In this document: positions 10,692 to 20,701 of the stretch, in pieces
How positions within the stretch are numbered: position 1 is the stretch's first letter
Layout: each line of letters opens with the position of its first letter
Assembly (NCBI GenBank): GCA_902618855.1
Contig: CACNCD010000002.1
Span: forward strand, 80,033 to 144,032
Reading direction: 5' to 3'
DNA length: 64,000 nt
From: an uncultured Pelagibacteraceae bacterium
Lineage (GTDB): Bacteria; Pseudomonadota; Alphaproteobacteria; Pelagibacterales; Pelagibacteraceae
Program-made: the position numbers and the translations under genes
Notes under the pieces: model-generated
What the model saw: the letters and a program-made list of their open reading frames with translations, nothing else
Database searches by the model: none
What the model was told of the DNA's origin: nothing

Positions 10692-12095
10692 TTAATTTTG
10701 ATACTTTCTAACGTCGTCTAAATTACCAGCTATCGCTGCAGCTGCAGCCATGCCTGGACTTACTAAATGTGTTCTACCGCCTCTGCCTTGTCTTCCTTCA
10801 AAATTTCTATTAGAAGTAGATGCACATCTTTCTTCAGGCTTTAATTTATCTGCATTCATTGCTAAACACATAGAACAACCAGGCTCTCTCCATTCAAAAC
10901 CTGATTTTATAAAAATTTTATCTAAACCCTCTTGCTCTGCTTGTTGCTTAACTAAACCTGACCCTGGGACTACCATTGCATGAACGTGAGAAGCTTTTTT
11001 TTTATTTTTTAATATTTTTGCAGCTTCTCTTAAATCTTCAATTCTTCCATTTGTACAACTTCCAATAAAAACTTTATCAATTTTAATGTCCTTTGCTAGC
11101 GTATCTGGCTTCAAACCCATATACTTTAAAGATCTTTCAATTGAACTTTTCTTATCAAGATCTTTTTCTGTATTTGGATTTGGTACCTTTCCTTCAATTG
11201 TTATAACATCTTGAGGAGAGGTGCCCCAAGTAACCATTGGAATAATTTCTTCTGCAGTTAGACTTACTTCTTTGTCAAAGTGAGAACCATTATCTGAATT
11301 TAAATTACTCCAAACTTCAACTGCTTTATCCCAAGTTTCGCCTTTAGGCGACATTGGTCTCCCTTTTAAATAATTAAATATTTTTTCATCTGGTTCTATT
11401 AACCCAGCTCGTGCTCCTCCTTCGATCGTCATATTACAAATAGTCATTCTTTGCTCTACACTTAAAGACCTAATCAAATCTCCCGCATATTCTATTACAC
11501 AACCTGTTCCACCAGCTGTACCTATTTTTCCAATGATTTGTAAAATAACATCTTTTGATGTTACTCCTAATGGAAGTTTTCCATTAACATTTATTCTAAA
11601 ATTTTTTGCTTTTTTCTGAACTAATGTTTGTGTTGCAAGAACATGTTCCACTTCTGAAGTTCCAATTCCAAAAGCTAGCGAACCGAATGCACCATGAGTG
11701 GCTGTATGACTATCTCCACAAACTATTACTGTTCCTGGTTGTGTAAATCCTTGCTCTGGACCTGTTACGTGTACTATTCCTTGCCTCTTATCATTCATTC
11801 CAAAAAGCTTTATTCCAAATTCCTTACAATTTGCCTCTAAAGTTTCTACTTGAATTTTAGATTCTTGATCAGATATTCCTTTTGATCTATCTGTAGTTGG
11901 TACATTGTGATCTGCTACGGCTAAAGTTAGAGATGGTTGTCTCACTTTTCTATTTGAGCTTCTTAAGCCCTCAAAAGCTTGTGGACTTGTTACCTCATGA
12001 ATTAAATGTCTATCAACAAATAATAATGCGGTACCGTCATCTTGTTCATGAACTAAATGATCATTCCAAATTTTATCGTAAAGTGTGTGCGGCAT
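10692..12095 (-). CDS. leuC: 3-isopropylmalate dehydratase large subunit
   Basis: [49 protein letters not shown]. Confidence 0.97.
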   Translation of the reverse strand: MPHTLYDKIWNDHLVHEQDDGTALLFVDRHLIHEVTSPQAFEGLRSSNRKVRQPSLTLAVADHNVPTTDRSKGISDQESKIQVETLEANCKEFGIKLFGMNDKRQGIVHVTGPEQGFTQPGTVIVCGDSHTATHGAFGSLAFGIGTSEVEHVLATQTLVQKKAKNFRINVNGKLPLGVTSKDVILQIIGKIGTAGGTGCVIEYAGDLIRSLSVEQRMTICNMTIEGGARAGLIEPDEKIFNYLKGRPMSPKGETWDKAVEVWSNLNSDNGSHFDKEVSLTAEEIIPMVTWGTSPQDVITIEGKVPNPNTEKDLDKKSSIERSLKYMGLKPDTLAKDIKIDKVFIGSCTNGRIEDLREAAKILKNKKKASHVHAMVVPGSGLVKQQAEQEGLDKIFIKSGFEWREPGCSMCLAMNADKLKPEERCASTSNRNFEGRQGRGGRTHLVSPGMAAAAAIAGNLDDVRKYQN

Positions 12096-12105
12096 TGAAA
12101 AAAAT

Positions 12106-12636
12106 TTATTTTTTTTCTTTTAAACTTTCTTCTTTATTTTCTGAAGTTTCCTCTTTAATTTTTTCTTGCTCATTCTCTTTTATATCATTTTTTACTTCAG
12201 TCTGCTGTAAATTTTCCTCAGTTGATGTTTCACTTTTAACATCAACTTCAATTCCTATATTTTTTCTAATTTTTTCAGCTATTCTTGCAGATTTTCCGGT
12301 TCTGTCTCTTAAATAATATAATTTAGCTCTTCTTACATCTCCAGATCTTATAACTTTTATTGAGTCAACTATAGGGCTGTACAAAGCAAAAGTTCGCTCA
12401 ACACCTTCACCAAAAGAAATCTTTCTAACTGTAAATGATGAATTAATATCTCGACTTTTCTTAGCGATACACACTCCCTCAAAATATTGAATTCTATCTC
12501 TTTTTCCTTCAGTTATTCTAACTCCTACTTTGATAATATCTCCTGGAAAAAATTGAGGCAGTTTTTTTTCAGCCTGAATTTTTTTAACATTTGATCTATT
12601 AATTTCTTCAATTGTTTTCATTATAGCGTTTATCAA
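12106..12636 (-). CDS. rplS: Ribosomal protein L19 with a charged C-terminal extension
   Basis: [32 protein letters not shown]; the 3' end encodes a K/E/S-rich tail. Confidence 0.95.
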   Translation of the reverse strand: MINAIMKTIEEINRSNVKKIQAEKKLPQFFPGDIIKVGVRITEGKRDRIQYFEGVCIAKKSRDINSSFTVRKISFGEGVERTFALYSPIVDSIKVIRSGDVRRAKLYYLRDRTGKSARIAEKIRKNIGIEVDVKSETSTEENLQQTEVKNDIKENEQEKIKEETSENKEESLKEKK

Positions 12637-12637
12637 T

Positions 12638-13324
12638 TTAGTTCTTTTTATATTTTTCCCATAAATCTGGTCTACGGACGCGTGTTATAGCCTCAGATTG
12701 AGACAAACGCCAGTCTTTAATTTTAGCATGATCTCCAGATAATAATACATCTGGAACAGCTTTTTTCTCCCAAATCTGTGGTTTAGTATACTGGGGATAT
12801 TCTAAAAGACCGTTTTCAAAGCTTTCATCTTCTTTCGATAGGTCATTTCCGAGTACTCCAGGTATCAATCTTAAAATAGAGTCGATTATCACAAAAGCAG
12901 CTGACTCACCCCCAGATAAAATAAAATCTCCAATGCTTATTTCCTCAATATTTCTTGTTGATAAAATTCTTTCGTCTACCCCCTCAAAATTTCCACATAT
13001 TAAATTAATTGATTTCTCTTTAGCAAGTTCTTTTGCAAATTTTTGGTCAAATTTTTTACCCTTTGGAGATAAATAAAAAATTCTACTTTTGTCTTTCAAA
13101 TTATTATCAATAGACTTTGCTAAAATATCTGCTTTTAAAAGCATTCCAGCTCCTCCACCAAAAGGTGCGTCATCAACCGTTTTGTGTTTGTCCTCAGCAG
13201 AATCTCTTATATTTACAACTTTTAAATTCCATTTTTTCTTTTCTAAAGCTTTTCCATAAAGTCCTTTTGATAATGGACCAGGGAAAGTTTCAGGGTAAAG
13301 AGTAAATACTTGTGCTTGCCACAT
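12638..13324 (-). CDS. trmD: tRNA (guanine-N1)-methyltransferase
   Basis: [59 protein letters not shown]. Confidence 0.97.
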   Translation of the reverse strand: MWQAQVFTLYPETFPGPLSKGLYGKALEKKKWNLKVVNIRDSAEDKHKTVDDAPFGGGAGMLLKADILAKSIDNNLKDKSRIFYLSPKGKKFDQKFAKELAKEKSINLICGNFEGVDERILSTRNIEEISIGDFILSGGESAAFVIIDSILRLIPGVLGNDLSKEDESFENGLLEYPQYTKPQIWEKKAVPDVLLSGDHAKIKDWRLSQSEAITRVRRPDLWEKYKKN

Positions 13325-13327
13325 AAA

Positions 13328-13744
13328 TTATTTTTTTTCTTCCTTAGGTGCTTCTGCTTTTTTAGCTTCTTCCTTAGGTGCTTCTGCTTTTTTAGCTTCT
13401 TCCTTAGGTGCTTCACCTGAAGCAGCTTTTTCATCTTTTTTCTTTCTATCCTTTTTAGGTATAGCTTTTTGTGGATTATTACCTTTAGCCGGCATTGGCA
13501 TTAATTGATTTTCTCCAAGAATTCTAGCAACTCTAATTGTTGGCTGCGCTCCTTGTCCTAACCAATATTTAATTCTATCTGTTTCTAAACCAACCCTTTC
13601 TTTTTTATCTTTTGGTAATAAAGGATTAAAAAAACCAAGTTTTTCAATAAATCTTCCATCTCTTGAAAATCTACTATCCGCAACAACTATTTTATATACT
13701 GGTCTCTTTTTTGTTCCACCCATTGATAATCTTAACTTTAACAT
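13328..13744 (-). CDS. rpsP: Ribosomal protein S16 with a repetitive C-terminal tail
   Basis: [41 protein letters not shown]; tail ([10 protein letters not shown])n. Confidence 0.96.
   Translation of the reverse strand: MLKLRLSMGGTKKRPVYKIVVADSRFSRDGRFIEKLGFFNPLLPKDKKERVGLETDRIKYWLGQGAQPTIRVARILGENQLMPMPAKGNNPQKAIPKKDRKKKDEKAASGEAPKEEAKKAEAPKEEAKKAEAPKEEKK
13338..13416. repeat. 30-bp in-frame tandem repeat in the rpsP 3' end (two perfect copies plus a 19-bp partial copy)
   Basis: tcttccttaggtgcttctgcttttttagct at 13338-13367 and 13368-13397, then tcttccttaggtgcttc at 13398-13416. Confidence 0.95.
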
Positions 13745-13757
13745 TTTTTACCTTTCA

Positions 13758-15116
13758 TTATTTTAATTGATTAAAAAGCTCTGGCGGTATTCCTTTGTCA
13801 GTCATACCTTTCAGATTTCCTTTTGACATCTTTTTCATCATTTCAGACATCATTTTAAATTGCTTAAGCAATTTATTGATAGTGGCTGCATCAGTTCCAG
13901 AGCCATTAGCAATTCTTTTTTTTCGAGATCCATTAATTATTTTTGGATCTTCTCTTTCTTTTTTAGTCATAGATAATATTATTGCTTCATTTTTTGTTAT
14001 AATTTTTTCATCAACTCCTGCAGCGTCCATTTGAGATTTAATTTTAGAAACACCAGGTAAAAAAGACATAACACCTTCTATTCCTCCCATTTTTTTCATT
14101 TGCCTTAGTTGAGTTAAATAATCTTCCATTGAAAATTGTCCTTTTTTTAAATTTTCCTCAGCTTTTTTAATATTTTCTTCTCCAAGATCCTGGGCTGCTT
14201 TTTCTACTAAAGAAACAACATCGCCCATACCTAAAATTCTGTTTGCAATACGATCTGGATGAAATACCTCAATATTATCTATTTTTTCTCCTACCCCTAA
14301 AAACTTTATCGGCACCTGTGATACATATTTCATGCTAACAGCTGCTCCGCCTCTCGCGTCACCATCCGCTCTAGTTAGAATTATTCCAGTTAAATTTACA
14401 GTATTTTTAAATTCTTTCGCTACTTCAGCGGCTACTTGACCGGTGAGAGAATCTGCTACAAGAAATGTTTCTGATGGTTTAATTATATTTTCTATTTGTT
14501 TTATTTCACTCATCATTTGAAGATCAATTTGTGTTCTGCCCGCTGTATCGAATAAAATTATTTCTGATCCATTTAAATTAGCAGCGCTCATTGCTCGTCT
14601 ACATATATCTGCAGGTAATTGTCCTTCAATGACTGGTAGTGTTAATATATTATTTTGTTCACCTAGAGATTTTAATTGTTCTTGTGCAGCTGGCCTATAA
14701 ACATCCAGGCTGACCATCATAATTTTTTTTTTTTTATTAATTTCTAAAAATTTAGCTAGTTTAGCTGTAGTAGTTGTTTTTCCTGAACCCTGAAGTCCCA
14801 CTAACATCATCGGAACTGGAGGAACAGCATTTAAGTTTATTTCTTCATTTTTTTCACCTAACAACTTAACTAGGGCGTCATAAACTATTTTGATGACCAT
14901 TTGGCCAGGTGAGGTAGATCTAATGATTTCTTGACCTAGCGCTTTTGGTTTAACATTCTCTATGAAATTTTTCGCAACATCTAGAGATACATCTGCTTCT
15001 AATAAGGCTTGTCTAATACCTCTCATACCTTCATCAACTTGCTTTTCATCAAGTGAAGGTGCTTTTTTTAGAGAAGAAAAAACTTCTTCAAATTTATTTG
15101 TCAAATTTTCAAACAT
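13758..15116 (-). CDS. ffh: Signal recognition particle protein Ffh
   Basis: GLQGSGKTTTTAKLA, DVYRPAAQEQL, DTAGRTQID, M-domain LTQLRQMKKMGG. Confidence 0.97.
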   Translation of the reverse strand: MFENLTNKFEEVFSSLKKAPSLDEKQVDEGMRGIRQALLEADVSLDVAKNFIENVKPKALGQEIIRSTSPGQMVIKIVYDALVKLLGEKNEEINLNAVPPVPMMLVGLQGSGKTTTTAKLAKFLEINKKKKIMMVSLDVYRPAAQEQLKSLGEQNNILTLPVIEGQLPADICRRAMSAANLNGSEIILFDTAGRTQIDLQMMSEIKQIENIIKPSETFLVADSLTGQVAAEVAKEFKNTVNLTGIILTRADGDARGGAAVSMKYVSQVPIKFLGVGEKIDNIEVFHPDRIANRILGMGDVVSLVEKAAQDLGEENIKKAEENLKKGQFSMEDYLTQLRQMKKMGGIEGVMSFLPGVSKIKSQMDAAGVDEKIITKNEAIILSMTKKEREDPKIINGSRKKRIANGSGTDAATINKLLKQFKMMSEMMKKMSKGNLKGMTDKGIPPELFNQLK

Positions 15117-15240
15117 AATTTCATCCAGCAGCTATCGCACCAGTGGGCGAACCCTCGCTGACTGGTGTCGATCTCTTTGTTTCCAAAGACACCGCAAAAT
15201 GCTGTATTTGCGGAAATTGCGATAACCTATAATAGAGGTT
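15117..15240 (-). promoter_or_regulatory. Structured, GC-richer 5' leader of ffh (cis-regulatory RNA candidate)
   Basis: On the minus strand: GGTTATCGCA...TGCGATA long-range 7-bp pairing enclosing CCGCAAA/TTTGCGG, GTGT-CTTTG/CAAAG-ACAC and CACCAGT/ACTGGTG hairpins, plus AACCT/AGGTT at the 5' side; directly upstream of the ffh ATG. Confidence 0.8.
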
Positions 15241-15275
15241 CAAAATGTCAATAAATAAGATAAATATAAAAATAT

Positions 15276-16094
15276 ATGGAATTTAAAGCTTTTAAAATGG
15301 ATGGTTTAGGTAATGATTTCGTTATCATTGATAGAAGAAAAAATCCAATTTCTATTGTTAAAGAAAAAATCGTTGAATTAGGAAAAAGAGACAATATTGG
15401 TTTTGACCAATTAATATTTCTTGATGAAATAAATCCTCAAGCTCCAAATGATATTCCCATTACAATATTTAATTCTGATGGTGAAGAAGTTGAGGCTTGC
15501 GGTAATGGAAGTAGATGCGTTGCAAAGCTTATATGTGATGAAAAAAAAATTGAACATACTGCAGTATTAGCTGGTGATAGAGTTTTAAAGGCTCAAAAAA
15601 TTTCTGAAAATAGTATTAGAATTGTAATGGGTGATCCTATTTTTAGCTGGCAAAAAATTCCTTTATCAAAAAATATAGATTGTAAAAATATAAACTTAAA
15701 AATTGGAAATGAAGAATTAAAAGATGGTTATGCACTAAATGTTGGAAATCCGCATATAGTTTTTTTTGTTGAGGATTGTTATAAATATAACCTAAAAAAA
15801 ATTGGACCATTAATTGAAAACCACGAGTTATTCCCAGAAAAAATAAATGTTACATTTGCTCAAATAAAAGATGGTAGTAACATTTGGGTAAATGTTTGGG
15901 AACGTGGAGCTGGACAAACTAAAGCATGTGGAACAGCTGCCTGTGCAACAGGTGTTGTTGCTTTTGAAAAAAAAATTGCTGGTAACAATAACAATATTCA
16001 TTTCAAAGAAGGTTTTTTAAATATTGAATATGATGGAATTATTTCTATGACAGGTCCAGTTTCAGATATTAAAGAAATTAAAATAAAATTATAA
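15276..16094 (+). CDS. dapF: Diaminopimelate epimerase
   Basis: FKMDGLGNDFVIID, NSDGEEVEACGNGSRCVA, ERGAGQTKACGTAACA. Confidence 0.97.
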   Translation: MEFKAFKMDGLGNDFVIIDRRKNPISIVKEKIVELGKRDNIGFDQLIFLDEINPQAPNDIPITIFNSDGEEVEACGNGSRCVAKLICDEKKIEHTAVLAGDRVLKAQKISENSIRIVMGDPIFSWQKIPLSKNIDCKNINLKIGNEELKDGYALNVGNPHIVFFVEDCYKYNLKKIGPLIENHELFPEKINVTFAQIKDGSNIWVNVWERGAGQTKACGTAACATGVVAFEKKIAGNNNNIHFKEGFLNIEYDGIISMTGPVSDIKEIKIKL

Positions 16095-17011
16095 TGGGTA
16101 TTTTTGAGAAATTTAAATTGGGCTTTAAAAAAAGTGCTTCTACTTTTACTTCCGGACTTAAGGAAATAATTATAAAAAAAGAACTTGATGACAAAACACT
16201 AGATGAAATTGAGGAATTTTTGATACAATCTGATGTGGGTGTTATTGCATCAGAAGAAATTAAAAAAATAATTGCAGAAAAAAAAATTGATCCAAATAAA
16301 AATAAAGTTGATGAAGTTAATTTACTTCTAAAAAAATATATTGTTGATTTAATGTCTCCACTAGAAAAAAGCCAATTTTTTACAAATAAAACTGACTTAA
16401 ATGCAATTCTTGTTTCTGGTGTTAATGGAGTTGGAAAAACAACTACAATTGGAAAATTAGGAAAAATTTTAAAGTCTAATGGTAATAAAGTTATTTTTTC
16501 AGCATCTGATACTTTCAGAGCTGCAGCAATTGAGCAGTTAGAAAATTGGGCTAAAAAAATAGATGTAAGTATAATTAAATCCTCACAAGGTTCTGATCCT
16601 GCGTCTGTTGCATTTAAAGCTGTTGATGAAGCTATGAAAGATAAATTTACTCATGTTTTAATAGATACTGCAGGAAGATTACAAAATAAAAAAAATTTAA
16701 TGGAGGAATATAAAAAAATTGCAAATGTTACTAAGAAAATTGATCCAAATGCTCCTCATGAAGTATTATTAGTTTTAGATGCAACTTCTGGGCAAAATGT
16801 AATAAATCAAGTGGAGGAATTTAATAAAATAATTCCGATAACAGGTTTAATAATGACTAAACTTGACGGAACTGCAAAAGGTGGAATTTTAATAGCTGTG
16901 GCTAAAAAATATAAATTACCAATTGTTGCTTTGGGTCTGGGTGAAAAAGAGGATGATTTACAAATTTTTGAAGCAGAAAAATTTGCAGATGCTTTTATCA
17001 GTACAAACTAA
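16094..17011 (+). CDS. ftsY: Signal recognition particle receptor FtsY
   Basis: GVNGVGKTTTIGKLG, SASDTFRAAAIEQLENWA, DTAGRLQNKKNLMEE, MTKLDGTAKGG. Confidence 0.96.
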   Translation: MGIFEKFKLGFKKSASTFTSGLKEIIIKKELDDKTLDEIEEFLIQSDVGVIASEEIKKIIAEKKIDPNKNKVDEVNLLLKKYIVDLMSPLEKSQFFTNKTDLNAILVSGVNGVGKTTTIGKLGKILKSNGNKVIFSASDTFRAAAIEQLENWAKKIDVSIIKSSQGSDPASVAFKAVDEAMKDKFTHVLIDTAGRLQNKKNLMEEYKKIANVTKKIDPNAPHEVLLVLDATSGQNVINQVEEFNKIIPITGLIMTKLDGTAKGGILIAVAKKYKLPIVALGLGEKEDDLQIFEAEKFADAFISTN

Positions 17012-17802
17012 CTTAACTGTTCTACAAAATTTTCAATAGAATTGATCAGATCTTGATTATACTCCATCATATGATCATCAAATTCGTTAAAATAACTATA
17101 TTTTGGTTTATTAGCATTTTCAAAAATAGTCTTTCCCATTGAAAATGGTACGATTTTGTCTTTTTTTCCATGCATTACCAAAACTGGAAAATTAATATTT
17201 TTAATTTTTTTTAAGTTTTCGTATTTATCTTTTAATAATAAATTTATTGGTAAAAATGGGTAATATTTTTTAGCTAATTTTGTCATTGATGTGAATGGTG
17301 ACTCTAATATTATTCCAGATAGTCTGAAGTTTTGACCCATATCTATGGCAATCGCAGTACCTAAAGATTCTCCATACAGAATTATATCTTCGTCCCTTAC
17401 TCCGTTTTGATTTAACCATTTTTTTGACTCATTGGCATCTTTATACAAGCCAAACTCGCTAGGTTTGCCAGCGTTACCACTAAATCCTCTATAGGCAACA
17501 ATAAGATAGTTTAGATCTAAATTTGAAATTTCGTTAAGTTTGTAAATTCTATTATCAAGTCTACCTGCATTTCCATGAAAGAAAAGCAAAGTTTTGAAGT
17601 TTTTATTTTTTTTATGATACCATCCAATCAAATCATTATCTGATTTTACATAAATTTTTTTAATTTTATGATTTAGGTCTTTTTCATTCAAATAATTATC
17701 AACTGAGGGATGATAAAGAAGTTTTCTTTGTAAGAAATAAATTGAGACAGCCGTAACAAAATAAATTACAAAAACTAGAATAAATATATAATTTAAATTC
17801 AT
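17008..17802 (-). CDS. Alpha/beta hydrolase (BEM46/ABHD13-like, membrane anchored)
   Basis: N-terminal TM segment, FFHGNAGRLDNR, YGESLGTAIAIDM, VMHGKKDKIVPF. Confidence 0.8.
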   Translation of the reverse strand: MNLNYIFILVFVIYFVTAVSIYFLQRKLLYHPSVDNYLNEKDLNHKIKKIYVKSDNDLIGWYHKKNKNFKTLLFFHGNAGRLDNRIYKLNEISNLDLNYLIVAYRGFSGNAGKPSEFGLYKDANESKKWLNQNGVRDEDIILYGESLGTAIAIDMGQNFRLSGIILESPFTSMTKLAKKYYPFLPINLLLKDKYENLKKIKNINFPVLVMHGKKDKIVPFSMGKTIFENANKPKYSYFNEFDDHMMEYNQDLINSIENFVEQLS

Positions 17803-17830
17803 TCTTTTTTTTCAGCTTAAAAATATTTAA

Positions 17831-18007
17831 TTACTTTTTATCAAAAAAAGTTTCATATATCATTAAAGTGATAGCTATTCCCATAATGATATAAACTGGA
17901 AGTACGTCTAGAAAAGTTATCATTGGAGACCTGGTTAATGTAGTTGCTAACCCTATCAAAAAGAAAAGGGAAAATGATATTCCAATTATTGAAATTAATT
18001 TATTCAT
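17831..18007 (-). CDS. Small membrane protein, 58 aa (not in the ORF track)
   Basis: ATG at 18007 overlaps the amidase stop; MNKLISIIGISFSLFFLIGLATTLTRSPMITFLDVLPVYIIMGIAITLMIYETFFDKK, two predicted TM segments. Confidence 0.5.
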   Translation of the reverse strand: MNKLISIIGISFSLFFLIGLATTLTRSPMITFLDVLPVYIIMGIAITLMIYETFFDKK

Positions 18008-19334
18008 TATACTCCTCTGATTTTGTCTCTAACCATCTAGCAGTACTTAAAAACCTATGGTCGTCATATTTGGCACCTACCATTTGAATTCCTAATGGTA
18101 AATTATTTTCCCCTTGAAGTAAAGGAAGAGATATTGAAGGAGTGCCTAGAAATGACCAAACTCTATTAAAATCCGCTGAACCTGTACTTTTAAGACCTTT
18201 GTCAGCTACACCAGTACTTGATGGTGTAAGTACAGCGTAGTAATCTTCAAAAACTTCTTTATAAGAATCGTAGCTTCTCTTCATAAAGTCTATAGCTTCT
18301 GCATACTCCTTCGCTGAGTGCTTCATTCCATTTTGAATAGCATTTATCATTTCTTTTGAGAGTTTTTTTCTGTAGTTTTTATAATAATCACTAAAATTAT
18401 TCGCTAAATCCACTTCATGAATTAATTTATGATATTTCGATATTCTTTCAAAATAGGATGGTGTATCAAATATTTCTATATTTTTTTTAAATGATTTAAT
18501 AAAAAATTCAAAAGATTCTCTAGACTTCTTATCAACCTTATTCCAACTTTTTGTTTTATAAAAAATAAACTTCGGTTCATAAATTGGGTCTTTCAAGCAT
18601 TCAGTTAATAAATGTTCTGAAGAATAATGTATTGAATCTTCATCATAAGAGTCCTTTTTTATCAAAATTTTTGCTAACAGTGCAACATCCTCAACTTTTT
18701 TTCCAAAAACACCAATATGATCTAATTTAGAGGAAGTTCTAAGTACACCGTTTCTAGATATGAGGCCATATGAAGGTTTATATCCAACAACCCCACAATA
18801 AGATGCTGGTCTGATAATAGATCCCCCAGTCTGAGATCCAATAGAAAGTGGTGCCATATGAGATGCTATTACTGCTGCTGATCCACTAGAGGATCCACCT
18901 GGTGTTCTATTGTAATCATGGGGATTTCTTGTTTTTGGGGGGCTTAAAAAAGCTAATTCTGATGTAGCTGTTTTGCCCATTATTAAAGCACCAGAAGATT
19001 TTAGTAAATCTACAATTTCTGCATTTTGAGATGCTGATTTTCCTTTTCTTATAGGGGTTCCGCATTCAGTAGGCATATCATAAGTGCCAACAATATCTTT
19101 TAAGGCAACTGGAACCCCATGCAAGGGTCCAAGAGCATTACCAGATTTCCTAAACTCATCAGACTCTTGAGCTTTTTCTAATAATATTTTTTCATCGAAG
19201 TGAGCCCAAGCTTTAATATCTTTTTCGAATTTTTTAATTCTCTCTATATATAATTTGCAAAGTTCTACAGATGTTATCTCAGCATTTTTGATTTTTTCTA
19301 CAATTTGACGTACGGATAAATTAAAAATATCCAT
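18000..19334 (-). CDS. Amidase (amidase signature family / GatA-like)
   Basis: GPLHGVPVALKDIVGT, TPGGSSSGSAAVIASHMAPLSIGSQTGGSIIRPASYCG. Start refined to MDIFNLSV at 19334, which removes the 38-nt overlap with dctM. Confidence 0.9.
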   Translation of the reverse strand: MDIFNLSVRQIVEKIKNAEITSVELCKLYIERIKKFEKDIKAWAHFDEKILLEKAQESDEFRKSGNALGPLHGVPVALKDIVGTYDMPTECGTPIRKGKSASQNAEIVDLLKSSGALIMGKTATSELAFLSPPKTRNPHDYNRTPGGSSSGSAAVIASHMAPLSIGSQTGGSIIRPASYCGVVGYKPSYGLISRNGVLRTSSKLDHIGVFGKKVEDVALLAKILIKKDSYDEDSIHYSSEHLLTECLKDPIYEPKFIFYKTKSWNKVDKKSRESFEFFIKSFKKNIEIFDTPSYFERISKYHKLIHEVDLANNFSDYYKNYRKKLSKEMINAIQNGMKHSAKEYAEAIDFMKRSYDSYKEVFEDYYAVLTPSSTGVADKGLKSTGSADFNRVWSFLGTPSISLPLLQGENNLPLGIQMVGAKYDDHRFLSTARWLETKSEEYNE

Positions 19335-19335
19335 G

Positions 19336-20697
19336 TTAGTCTGCAAATAGTTTTTCTGGTAACCACAAAGCAATCTCAGGAAAAATATACATTAAAACCA
19401 TTGCGAATATAACAATGCCTAAGAATGGAATTATTCCTTTAAAAATTTCCATTAATTCTACATTTTGTGATTGAACACCTTTAAGATAATAAGCTGACAT
19501 TGCCATGGGTGGGGTTAAAAAAGATGTTTGAAGGTTTAAGGCAATTAACATTGCAAATAAATATGGGTTGACACCAAAAAATTCGACTAAAGGTAAAAAA
19601 ATTGGAACGAAAATTATTAAAATCTCTGTCCATTCTAAAGGCCATCCTAATAAAAAAATAATTAATTGTGTCAAAACTAAAAATTGCCATGGCGCCATGT
19701 CAATCGATTTGAAAAAATGTTCAAAAACCTCATGTCCTCCTAAATAAGAAAAAACAGATGCAAATGTCCAAGAACCTACGAACAACCACATAATCATAGC
19801 TGAAGTTTTTGCTGTAAGAAAAACTGCATCTTTGAAATTGTCCCATTTTAATGTTTTGTAAAAAAATGCTAGCACTATTGAACCAAAAGCACCTACAGCA
19901 GCTGCTTCTGCTGGAGTAGCCAAACCTGCTAAAATAGTGCCTAATACAAGTAATATTAACGTAAAAAGAGGAACAAATGATACGAAAACCTCTTTAATAA
20001 TTTTTCCTATTGGAGGTATTTCCTCTTTACTTGGTTTAGGAGCAACCTTAGGATTTATAAGTGCCAATGATACAGAATATAAAATATATAGAAATGCTAG
20101 TAGAAGACCTGGAAATATTGCAGCTGCGAACAGTCTCAAAGGAGATAGTTGAGCAATTACAGAATAAACTATTAACATAATACTTGGTGGAATAAGTATT
20201 CCAAGACATCCTCCTGCACAAATTACTCCGGATGAGAATTTTTTGTCATATCCAGCTTTTATCATAGCTGGCCATGCCAATAATCCCATTAGAGTAACAA
20301 CAGCACCAATAATCCCAGTTGCTGTTGAAAATAGCGCACAAGTTATAAGGGCTGCCACAGCCATTGAGGCAGGAAGTTTATGTGAAGCTAGTCTGATAGC
20401 AAAAAATAATCTTGATACTATTCCTGCTCTTTCTACTAAATATCCCATGAACAAAAATAAGGGCACAGCAGTCAAAACATTATTATCCATAACCGTGTAA
20501 GTGTTTTGAACAAACAATTTAAAAATTCTATTATCAAACAAATGTTCCATCAACGCCCAATCAAAATAAGCGTAATACCCAAAACCTATACCTACTGCCA
20601 TTAGTGTAAAAGCAATAGGGAATCCTAATAATACTGCACCTAAAAAGAATACGAGCATAATCATTGCTACTGCTGGATCAGGTATATAGAAATACAT
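19336..20697 (-). CDS. TRAP transporter large permease (DctM type)
   Basis: 12-TM protein, PLFLFMGYLVERAGIVSRLF, GGCLGILIPPSIMLIVYSVIAQ, LNLQTSFLTPPMAMSAYYLKG. Confidence 0.94.
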   Translation of the reverse strand: MYFYIPDPAVAMIMLVFFLGAVLLGFPIAFTLMAVGIGFGYYAYFDWALMEHLFDNRIFKLFVQNTYTVMDNNVLTAVPLFLFMGYLVERAGIVSRLFFAIRLASHKLPASMAVAALITCALFSTATGIIGAVVTLMGLLAWPAMIKAGYDKKFSSGVICAGGCLGILIPPSIMLIVYSVIAQLSPLRLFAAAIFPGLLLAFLYILYSVSLALINPKVAPKPSKEEIPPIGKIIKEVFVSFVPLFTLILLVLGTILAGLATPAEAAAVGAFGSIVLAFFYKTLKWDNFKDAVFLTAKTSAMIMWLFVGSWTFASVFSYLGGHEVFEHFFKSIDMAPWQFLVLTQLIIFLLGWPLEWTEILIIFVPIFLPLVEFFGVNPYLFAMLIALNLQTSFLTPPMAMSAYYLKGVQSQNVELMEIFKGIIPFLGIVIFAMVLMYIFPEIALWLPEKLFAD

Positions 20698-20701
20698 GAC
20701 G

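Noticed and set aside
13243-13434. 63-aa minus ORF rich in [10 protein letters not shown] repeats
   Set aside because: It is the alternative reading frame of the 30-bp rpsP tail repeat and the trmD start; repeats whose length is a multiple of 3 keep other frames open, so it is an artefact.
15117-15275. Possible 4.5S SRP RNA gene upstream of ffh
   Set aside because: The conserved SRP core (GGUCAGGUCCGGAAGGAAGCAGCC-like) is absent on both strands; the structure abuts the ffh start like a leader.
18000-19373. 38-nt overlap of the amidase with dctM as an unusual overlap
   Set aside because: Start over-extended in the ORF track; MDIFNLSV at 19334 abuts the dctM stop and better fits the family.
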